Source of the DNA: Candidatus Bathyarchaeota archaeon | Lineage (GTDB): Archaea > Thermoproteota > Bathyarchaeia > 40CM-2-53-6 | Length of the DNA: 50,174 bases | NCBI GenBank assembly: GCA_005884195.1 | Contig: VBBP01000047.1 | Coordinates: forward strand, 1-50,174 | Direction of reading: 5' to 3' | In this document: positions 41,960 to 48,622 of the stretch, one piece after another | How the letters are laid out: each line of letters starts with the position of its first letter | Position numbering within the stretch: the stretch's first letter is position 1 | Made by a program: the position numbers and the translations under genes | Notes under the pieces: model-generated | The model's database searches: none | Told to the model about the DNA's origin: nothing | Seen by the model: the letters and a program-made list of their open reading frames with translations, nothing else

Positions 41960-42193
41960 CTAACGCTTCCTGCCCGGACTAGGCTTGGGTCGAATTAGGA
42001 CGGTGCTCTGCCCCTTGTCCCACTTGATCTCGACAACATTCCCTTCCTTGGCCGTGAACGCTGAGTCTTGAATCGTGGTAGATGGGATGGTCACATACAG
42101 GGTCTGGGCCTTGCCATGTCTGAACACCTTAGCCTCGCCGGCCAGTAATCCTAACGAGACATAAATCGGGCGGGGCTCCCCCGTCGAAGACAT
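41960..42193 (-). CDS. AbrB-like DNA-binding protein, 77 aa
   Basis: The segment VFRHGKAQTLYVTIPS through FTAKEGNVVEIKWDKGQSTVLIRP has the swapped-hairpin (SpoVT/AbrB) pattern: basic start, YVTIPS strand, helix, KEGN/D turn, V-E-I strand and a final strand. It would be a dimeric DNA-binding regulator. The frame is open to 42505 on the minus strand, but that part lies antisense in the membrane-protein gene. The ATG at 42193 is one option; a GTG at about 42120 preceded by GAGG is another. The ATG shares the CATG at 42191-42194 with the divergent gene. Confidence 0.68.
   Translation of the reverse strand: MSSTGEPRPIYVSLGLLAGEAKVFRHGKAQTLYVTIPSTTIQDSAFTAKEGNVVEIKWDKGQSTVLIRPKPSPGRKR
42160..42167 (+). 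promoter_or_regulatory. TATA box of the 42192 membrane gene
   Basis: CATAAATC is centred about 29 nt before the ATG at 42192, so the mRNA is probably leaderless. Confidence 0.55.
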
Positions 42194-42986
42194 GCCAACC
42201 CCGTTGGGACTGGCGTTGCTCTTCGCAGAGTCCTTTGTCGTATACTCCCTCCTCCGATATCCTGATGAGAAGTCAACAAAGAAGCTCGCGCAGCGAGTCG
42301 ACCTCCAGAAACATGAGGTCAACCCTCTGCTAACCTTGTTGGCTAGAAAATGGTCGCTCAACGCAGCCTTCCGAGTTACCTGGGTGCTGACAGCTTCGAT
42401 AATTGCCGCCGCTGACACGTTCCTGGGAATTACAATAAGCCCGGGAATACCCGCTGTCGCGTTTTTCTTTGGGACTGTACATATTCTTGCAGCCGCATCG
42501 AACATCCAACTAGACTATCGGACGAAAAACACGAGTAGAGAAGAGATAGACGCGGAAACATACAGGTTCGCGCGAAGTCTCAGTGCCCTCGATTGGAAGG
42601 GACGATGGACTCTCCTCCTCGAGAGATACGCCTTCACCTTTCTAGTGACAATAATTTCTCTAGCAGCCATTTTCCTCTACCTTCTTTCTAGTGCGATAGA
42701 CCCAACTAGCGAGTTCTCAAATGTCGGAGCAGTAATGTCGAACGCGTCTTCCGTGGAGATAGGCGCGATACTCCTCTTCTTCCCTTCCATATTCCTCGGC
42801 ACCATAGCATGGTCGCGACGATTGACGAAGTTTTACCGCTCGGGAAAACTAGTTGGTCCTACTGGCCCGGGAGGACAATACATCGAGATCCCGGTTTCGA
42901 TCGCCGAAGAAGCACTGAATATCGCGAAATCGAAGCAAGCCTCAACAATAAGGCTCCAGCTCAACGCCACACCCTCGACTCCGTAG
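42192..42986 (+). CDS. Multi-span membrane protein, 264 aa
   Basis: About five hydrophobic helices (near residues 2-20, 60-85, 88-105, 150-172 and 192-212), a central cytosolic helical part (NTSREEIDAETYRFARSLSALDWKG, about 113-137) and a C-terminal soluble tail (GPTGPGGQYIEIPVSIAEEALNIAKS). Unrecognised. The ATG is favoured by the TATA box at 42160-42167. The first codon overlaps that of the divergent AbrB-like gene by 2 bp. Located in the accessory-looking run, so co-regulation with the AbrB-like protein is a plausible inference. Confidence 0.7.
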   Translation: MPTPLGLALLFAESFVVYSLLRYPDEKSTKKLAQRVDLQKHEVNPLLTLLARKWSLNAAFRVTWVLTASIIAAADTFLGITISPGIPAVAFFFGTVHILAAASNIQLDYRTKNTSREEIDAETYRFARSLSALDWKGRWTLLLERYAFTFLVTIISLAAIFLYLLSSAIDPTSEFSNVGAVMSNASSVEIGAILLFFPSIFLGTIAWSRRLTKFYRSGKLVGPTGPGGQYIEIPVSIAEEALNIAKSKQASTIRLQLNATPSTP

Positions 42987-43048
42987 GCATGTGGGGGACT
43001 GGCAAACTCTAGCCGACCTAGCCCAGCTACATGGTAGGCCAAGGCGTA

Positions 43049-43072
43049 GAATATTCCTGAGAGAATATATTC
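43049..43072. promoter_or_regulatory. Paired palindromes upstream of the 43156 gene
   Basis: GAATATTC (43049-43056) and GAATATATTC (43063-43072) are perfect palindromes separated by CTGAGA. The second also looks like a TATA box. A third GGAATATTC occurs just inside the gene (about 43176). These could be operator sites for a dimeric regulator; no factor is known. Confidence 0.38.
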
Positions 43073-43155
43073 CAACGGGAATGGACAGGTGATTTTCCGC
43101 ATGGGCAAGAGTCAATAGTCTCCGGCTTTCACATTTTTCCTCGCGGCGATTCCTC

Positions 43156-44913
43156 TTGTGGAGCCTCACTCCTCGGAATATTCTCCGCGGAATTCTGCTT
43201 GCGGTCCTCCCTTGGGCGCCGGCGTATCTCTTTGAGAGAGCTGATTTCTGGTTTGCACAAACCAACAATGGGTACTGGTACTACCAGTTTTCCTCGACCA
43301 GACTCGAAGCTAACGTTGTGTCCTTCGCCCTTGGAGGAATACTTGTCGCGTATCTTCTTCGCCCACGCTGGGCCGTGATCCAAGTCTTCTTGAACGCTTC
43401 ACTCATCTACGTTCTATTCTATCTGGCGTGTCCAACGTACATGGCTGGACCAATTTGGAGATCTGAGTGCTATTCTCTTGGACCCGACGGTCTAGCCGGG
43501 GTCCGTCTCTGTGCGATGATGTTTTCGTTCGGAGCACTGCCAGCGATAGTCCGAGCGTCACACAAGGAGGACAAACTGAACAAGCGGCTGCGTTCATGGA
43601 TCGCGATATTCGGCGCCTTCATCACGTCCATAGTCACGACATGGTTTCCACTGACAGCATGGTTCTCAGGCGTCACCTACCTTTCTCCCCTCGTCCCGTT
43701 TCAGGCAGCACTCCTCTTCGGAGTCGCAGAAATGGCTGCTGGGATGCAAGCCGCTAAAATAAGCAGGTCCATCCTTGTCGCCGCCGCCACTGGCGTCACG
43801 TCCGCGCTTCTTCTATCCGGGTTTCTCTGGCCCCTCCTCTGTTCATCCTGCGACAGGAGCCTACTGTTTCTGATCGTTCCAGCCTGGGGATTTTTCGCTC
43901 TCGTGGGCGGTGTCCTGGAGCTCGGTCTTCCTAGGAAACTTAGGGTTGGCCCCTTGAGACATTTCAATCCTAGACTGGAAGACATCCGACGGGTTGGACT
44001 AGCCGCTGTCCTTCTCTTCTCCCTGTGGACCCTCGTAGCCTTTGACTTCTGGGACCCGAACGTCCTATACGCTACCGACATCTCTCCTGGCCCAGGACAG
44101 TTAACACTCGGTGCCCCCACGTACCCGTACGTTGCAGGCTACTACAACTCGACCCAGTACAGGATCTGCTGCGTTCAGATCGGAGTGAGCTTCACAAAAG
44201 TGGACCTGAATGCGCTAGCCCCAAACAACTTCTTGACGGCTGGTATGGGAGTCCAGTCTCCTAACTGTTGCATTGATGGCTGGGATTTCGGCTGGAGAGC
44301 CGATCTCTTCATCCTTGCCAATGGAACGCGAGTCGTTTCCGGCTCGACATGGGAGACCTGCGATGGAAACGCGAACTGCGGAGGAGTAATGTGGCAACAC
44401 CTCAGATACCATGCTCAGCAAACCATCAATCCCGCAAACCTCTCGACATCAGTCTACCTCCGAATGATGTGGCAGTACGACCAGCCGAACTGGCACGCTG
44501 ACTGGTACTACAATTACACTGGGCAACCATGGACGAAGTTCGGCAGCTTCGTCCCGGACTTCCGGGAAGGACACTACTTCGATATCGGAGTAGTCGGAGT
44601 CGGAAACTATCCCTTCGCCTACGCCTTCTTCTACCAGTTCGGAGTGGCAAGCAAAACCCCCGTCCCAGGCTGGACTGTACAACTGCTATACCCATCCTTC
44701 GTCCATCCTGATGGATCATGGCGGCTAATGGAACGTGCCAACATCATCCAGGGATGGCACTCGTATTGGAAGGCCAACTACCGGTGGGGAGGAGAGCCAT
44801 ACAACGGAGTCTCCGCCCAGGCTAACGCAAGCGACAAGACTGTCTCCATAGGTATCCTACAACTAACATACTCTGGAACAGGAACGCTACCAGAGAAGAC
44901 CGTGCTCTGGTAA
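43156..44913 (+). CDS. Polytopic membrane protein with large extracellular domain
   Basis: 585 aa. The first 305 residues contain about eight or nine membrane helices. The remaining 280 residues, after LWTLVAFDFW, form an extracytoplasmic beta-rich domain with paired cysteines (ICC, NCC, CDGNANC) and many aromatic residues (WHADWYYNYTGQPWTKF, FFYQFGV), like lectin-type concanavalin folds. No transporter signature is seen in the membrane part. A TTG start at 43156 begins MWSLTPRN; no alternative is better. It may be a surface receptor or anchored adhesin. Function unknown. Confidence 0.72.
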   Translation: MWSLTPRNILRGILLAVLPWAPAYLFERADFWFAQTNNGYWYYQFSSTRLEANVVSFALGGILVAYLLRPRWAVIQVFLNASLIYVLFYLACPTYMAGPIWRSECYSLGPDGLAGVRLCAMMFSFGALPAIVRASHKEDKLNKRLRSWIAIFGAFITSIVTTWFPLTAWFSGVTYLSPLVPFQAALLFGVAEMAAGMQAAKISRSILVAAATGVTSALLLSGFLWPLLCSSCDRSLLFLIVPAWGFFALVGGVLELGLPRKLRVGPLRHFNPRLEDIRRVGLAAVLLFSLWTLVAFDFWDPNVLYATDISPGPGQLTLGAPTYPYVAGYYNSTQYRICCVQIGVSFTKVDLNALAPNNFLTAGMGVQSPNCCIDGWDFGWRADLFILANGTRVVSGSTWETCDGNANCGGVMWQHLRYHAQQTINPANLSTSVYLRMMWQYDQPNWHADWYYNYTGQPWTKFGSFVPDFREGHYFDIGVVGVGNYPFAYAFFYQFGVASKTPVPGWTVQLLYPSFVHPDGSWRLMERANIIQGWHSYWKANYRWGGEPYNGVSAQANASDKTVSIGILQLTYSGTGTLPEKTVLW

Positions 44914-45004
44914 TGATAAGGACCCTAGACCTCGTCGTGCTTCATTTTTCCGAAACAGTTTATGACATCACCTATCCGGACTTCCTTGGGACTCTAGGAG
45001 GGGG

Positions 45005-45865
45005 TTGCCAACGGCACGGCTAATCAGCTATGTGAAAAATCAAGTCGAGCAAGGCCAGTCCGGAGGTCATGACTGGTTCGCCGTGCATGATATCGCAAGT
45101 CTGAAAGGAGTTTCCAGTGGAAGGGGACTTGTCTATTCTTGGATACAAGGAGTCGATGAGGCGGCTACGTCGAACTGTCAATTCGAGTTGTCGCAGCCCA
45201 CCTCTGCAGAATACCCCACCATAGGGCAAGGTCAGATTACTGTAGAATTCGACCAAAAGGACAAATTTCCCTGCACGGGCATTGTTACGTCGAATGGCGA
45301 AGGATACCTGATCGCTCCCGCCCTTAGGCTCGATGTGGGCAAAGGACGCGAGATTGTTCTGATGCTGCTCTCGCCCCCGGCCAGGCCTCACAATGTATCA
45401 GTCGAGAAGAATGTTCTCACCATCCCAGATCGCGAGGCAACAGTAACCGTTACAACTGGGAATGGCGAGGTACGCTGTCAGGGGACTTTCCCAGCCCAAT
45501 CGAAAGAGGCAAAGATCATCTTGAACAGAAAACCTAGACTCCCCGTATACAAGGCAGGATTCAACGAGACTCTAGGCAAGCTCAAAGGGCGTGGGCAGAT
45601 GAACGTTGTCTGGAAACCCGTAGCTAGGAGCTTTGAAGAACTCGTTCTAGTCTTTGACCCGTCTAGTATCTGCTCCTTGCAAGCGAACTCGCTATCCTTT
45701 GACAAGATACCAGCCCATCTCACGGGGCCCGACTCTAAGGGCGCTGGAGACAAGGGCGACTATGTAATAGGAGATGGCATCGGCGTGAGCTATACGATCC
45801 GACTATTGGTCCATCGCGGCCTTGGAAGACATTCCTCAGAAAGGACAAGACTCTACGTAACTTGA
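45005..45865 (+). CDS. Hypothetical soluble protein, 286 aa
   Basis: Unrecognised, no signal peptide or membrane helix. Mixed alpha/beta composition, with strands such as GQITVEFDQ, ATVTVTTGNGEVRCQGTF, and a C-terminal YVIGDGIGVSYTIRLLVHRG. Two or three cysteines only. TTG start 45005 is preceded by GGAGGGGG; TTTATGAC at about 44957 may be the TATA box, allowing a short leader. Situated after the large membrane protein gene (91-bp gap). Confidence 0.58.
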   Translation: MPTARLISYVKNQVEQGQSGGHDWFAVHDIASLKGVSSGRGLVYSWIQGVDEAATSNCQFELSQPTSAEYPTIGQGQITVEFDQKDKFPCTGIVTSNGEGYLIAPALRLDVGKGREIVLMLLSPPARPHNVSVEKNVLTIPDREATVTVTTGNGEVRCQGTFPAQSKEAKIILNRKPRLPVYKAGFNETLGKLKGRGQMNVVWKPVARSFEELVLVFDPSSICSLQANSLSFDKIPAHLTGPDSKGAGDKGDYVIGDGIGVSYTIRLLVHRGLGRHSSERTRLYVT

Positions 45866-45957
45866 AGAGATTGAGATAATCTCGGCCAATTCTAAACGAG
45901 ACTGACTTTCTAGGGTCAGTTCAGCCGCCTTCGGCGGGGAAGTAGCGATTGCGTAAT

Positions 45958-46092
45958 ATGTTTGCGACCGCAACTCGAACTTGGGCGCTGGCTAATGTCA
46001 AGAGACACTTCTTTACAGGACCCGTGCGACGAGAGGTCCTTCTGATTGCGCTTGGATTATTCTTGGTTGCCTTATCGTATCTTGTTCCTTGA
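45958..46092 (+). CDS. Single-span membrane microprotein, 44 aa
   Basis: ATG at 45958 to TGA at 46092 encodes a basic N-terminal half (FATATRTWALANVKRHFFTGPVRREV with several Arg/Lys) and one C-terminal hydrophobic helix (LLIALGLFLVALSYLV). The positive-inside layout is that expected for a membrane microprotein. Two small GC-rich hairpins (ACTGAC/GTCAGT at 45901-45920 and CCGCC/GGCGG at 45925-45937) lie just upstream. Real but unconfirmed. Confidence 0.45.
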   Translation: MFATATRTWALANVKRHFFTGPVRREVLLIALGLFLVALSYLVP

Positions 46093-46127
46093 TAGCCTCG
46101 GGGCTTTCGACTAGGTCACTCGTCCAC

Positions 46128-47276
46128 CTAAGCCTGCCCTGGATCGTTCTTAACCGGAAAAATTGGCCAAGGTGGCGGCTTGACTACTGGGACGAAAGGG
46201 GCGGTTGACAACAGCTTCTTCTTGAATGCTCGATAAAAGATCAATTGAGCGGGAATACTCGCAAGGAACAATCCATAGCTCGGCCAGATGATATTCCAGT
46301 CATAATAGAAAGTGTTCCTCCAAAGTTCTTGAGCTGAGCTGAGGACGGAGAAGGCTATTGCTAGGACGGAAAATGTCCAGGATTCAAAGATGACAAGAGG
46401 AACCCATATCATCTTTTGAGGGACCATTCTTCCCGCGAGAAAGAGGATTGCCCAAACTACAGGGGTAATCAGGAGATAGACGTTCATGCGGTTGAGGAGA
46501 GAGATTGTCCCCGGACACTGGATGGCTAAACAAAGGAGCTGGTTGGAGTAGAATCCTATGATGAGAGTAAAGATTGCGACTCCTGAGGCTGCAGTAGGTA
46601 CGAGGATCCTGAGTCTGGCGGATCTCTTTGTATCTTTCAAGGTCCGGGACCACGGTATCGTTCCGACAAACCCCACGAACCAGACCAAAGGTGCGAAGTT
46701 CTGTAGGTTTCGGAAGGCAGCTGCTGAGAAAGATTCCAGTTGCGACTGCACCTGATCTGTCAAGGTTATCGTCTTCGAGGCTTCCGGGATAGGCTGGTCA
46801 GGATTCTTGAAACTCCAAGAGAGGACATAATCTGCTGACACCGGTACATGCTTCCCCAGTAAATCGAGTTGGTTCCAGGACAATGGGGTCCAACGGCCTC
46901 CGCTAGGATCTACGGTCATTACATTTGTCGTGTTCTCGTAGCCGTTAATGTCCGGGTCGCAGTCGGACCATGTTTCGTTGTGAATCAAGGATCCAAGCAT
47001 GTCGCGGACGACGAAGCTGAACCAGCATTCTCCAGAGAAATGGACAGCGATGCGTTGAGGGGTCGGGTTGTACAGAATGAGCTGGGCATAGACCATCTCG
47101 TTAAACTTGTACGAAGACTTCTCAGTTACCAGGCCCGTTTGGAAAACCGAGCTTGCGGTCTGTGCCTTTACTGGAGAAGGGAGCAATAGTGCCAGAACGG
47201 CAAGTACGGCCAAGAGATGTATGGCCCGGAGTCTCAATCCAGAGTGCCCAACACGAAACTCAACGGGTCCAAGCAA
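46128..47276 (-). CDS. Membrane protein with N-terminal BsuPI-like extracellular domain
   Basis: 382 aa. Signal peptide (about 15-39), then a beta-sandwich domain (about 42-175; EKSSYKFNEMVYAQLILYNPTPQRIAV...HNETWSD) resembling the intracellular proteinase inhibitor BsuPI fold, followed by about five membrane helices (about 190-355) and a Pro-rich tail. Archaeal proteins of this type have unknown roles. The TTG start at 47276 is the longest; an internal TTG 13 codons later also gives a good signal peptide. GGATAATGG on the minus strand (about 47294-47302) is a possible TATA box. Confidence 0.7.
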   Translation of the reverse strand: MLGPVEFRVGHSGLRLRAIHLLAVLAVLALLLPSPVKAQTASSVFQTGLVTEKSSYKFNEMVYAQLILYNPTPQRIAVHFSGECWFSFVVRDMLGSLIHNETWSDCDPDINGYENTTNVMTVDPSGGRWTPLSWNQLDLLGKHVPVSADYVLSWSFKNPDQPIPEASKTITLTDQVQSQLESFSAAAFRNLQNFAPLVWFVGFVGTIPWSRTLKDTKRSARLRILVPTAASGVAIFTLIIGFYSNQLLCLAIQCPGTISLLNRMNVYLLITPVVWAILFLAGRMVPQKMIWVPLVIFESWTFSVLAIAFSVLSSAQELWRNTFYYDWNIIWPSYGLFLASIPAQLIFYRAFKKKLLSTAPFVPVVKPPPWPIFPVKNDPGQA

Positions 47277-47345
47277 AAAACATAGAGGTCGGCCATTATC
47301 CGCTTAGGATGGGATCTTTACGGCTTTGGCTGATGGAAAGCTTGG

Positions 47346-47352
47346 TATAAAG
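47346..47352 (+). promoter_or_regulatory. TATA box upstream of a VapB-like remnant
   Basis: TATAAAG sits about 24-27 nt before the ATG at 47373, the spacing of a leaderless transcript. Confidence 0.45.
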
Positions 47353-47372
47353 ACCAGTATACATATCTGCGT

Positions 47373-47450
47373 ATGACTAGCAAGAACCTTGCAATTAGAG
47401 AGGAGGCGCGTTTGGTAGGTTTGGCTGACTTCGGATGCGATGAAATGTGA
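47373..47450 (+). pseudogene. Truncated VapB-type antitoxin remnant
   Basis: Encodes MTSKNLAIREEARLVGLADF, ending after 25 codons. The first eleven residues match the start of VapB-type antitoxins (typically M-S/T-K-N/T-I-x-I-R-E-D/E), then the sequence stops being antitoxin-like. No toxin (VapC/PIN) gene follows. With an intact TATA box but no downstream domain it is probably a relic. The assignment rests on a short motif. Confidence 0.35.
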
Positions 47451-47623
47451 CCCAGTTGAAGGTAGAGGTCGGGTGCTTCCCTCTGCAGTTTCTCCCTAAC
47501 TGACCTCGCGAATGAAATCAGACTGATTTTGGTCGGCAGCTTTGTTCCCGAATGGACCTGGAAAAAATACTCTGACTCACTCGGCTCGGATGGCTCTCAC
47601 AACTTCACCGTATCCGACAACGG

Positions 47624-48520
47624 TCAGGCTGACGATGAAGGGGACTTGACCCTGATCTTCTTGTGCCCGCGGGCTTTCGAGGGGACCCACTCGCCATCCT
47701 TGGTCCGCTTGTAGCTTTCATTGTAGTATTGTCCAAAGTCGCTGGGGTTGAGGAGGGCGTCTGCTGGTACTAGAGCGCCCCAACCTCGCCCTCTCATGAA
47801 GATCTCATTGAAATCCGGATTGTGGATTAGATCCTTTGAGTTGTCGGGACGGTCGTGCCACACTTCCATGTCGAGTATACGCAGGGCTTCTCCCTGATCC
47901 GCGATCAGTTGGGAAGCATCATCCGGCCCCGTTGGCTTTCCTATCAGGTCCCCCCGATGGACGGCGATTTCTTTGTCGTTGAATCTGAGGGTTCCCGACC
48001 CTTCGAGAATCAGATAGTATTCGTCGACTTCGCTGTGGCTGTGTAATCGAGCGGACGACTCGCCATTTTCGATCACTTCGACCCTAAAGGCAGTCCGGCC
48101 GGGACCGAGCAATGGCATGAGGAACCGTGTATAGTATCCTTCCCGTTTCCTCGTTAGCGAACGTTCAGACCCGTCCAGCCTAGTATCATCAAGAACGTTC
48201 ACGACAGGCTTTCTCCAGAGGTTCTCTGAAAGCACCCCGTCCTTCTTCAGGTAAACTTCGTTTGACCAGAAAGATACGAGACGTAACAAGAAATCCATTC
48301 CCTGCTCGCTTAGAGAAGGTATCGTCAGAGTTAGCTCACTGCTGGAGTTCCGGTTCAGGTTTCCTGCTTTCTTGCCAAGCTCGTCCCAGAGCCAATTTGT
48401 AAACGGTATTAGTCTTCCGCCGTGTCCTTCAGGGATCGTTGGCTTCTCAAAGAATAGAGTCCAGGCCAAGTCTACTCTTATCGCCTTTTCACGGATGGCT
48501 TCCTCGAGGATCAGCTTCAT
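47624..48520 (-). CDS. Cupin-domain protein, 298 aa
   Basis: The cupin core is at about 155-200: ARLHSHSEVDEYYLILEGSGTLRFNDKEIAVHRGDLIGKPTG, with the HxH...E...(later Pro-Thr-Gly) metal-site pattern. It is preceded by an N-terminal domain of about 140 residues (RLIPFTNWLWDELGKKAGN...) that I do not recognise and followed by a charged tail ending in KKIRVKSPSSSA. Cupins act as metal-dependent isomerases or dioxygenases, or as sensors; the activity here is unknown. Start ATG at 48520. Confidence 0.8.
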   Translation of the reverse strand: MKLILEEAIREKAIRVDLAWTLFFEKPTIPEGHGGRLIPFTNWLWDELGKKAGNLNRNSSSELTLTIPSLSEQGMDFLLRLVSFWSNEVYLKKDGVLSENLWRKPVVNVLDDTRLDGSERSLTRKREGYYTRFLMPLLGPGRTAFRVEVIENGESSARLHSHSEVDEYYLILEGSGTLRFNDKEIAVHRGDLIGKPTGPDDASQLIADQGEALRILDMEVWHDRPDNSKDLIHNPDFNEIFMRGRGWGALVPADALLNPSDFGQYYNESYKRTKDGEWVPSKARGHKKIRVKSPSSSA

Positions 48521-48622
48521 GAATGGACATGTCGTCTAGGTCTTGAAGAGGGTTTTCCTCATGAGGGCCAACGAAGCCCGTAACTACCCCGATCGAGGCC
48601 GTGAGGAGTTAGGCGTTTAGCC

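Noticed and set aside
42194-42505. N-terminal extension of the AbrB-like gene
   Set aside because: Antisense to a real membrane-protein gene and not AbrB-like.
47529-47714. Plus-strand 61-aa frame near the cupin 3' end
   Set aside because: Runs antisense into the cupin coding region with no start signal.
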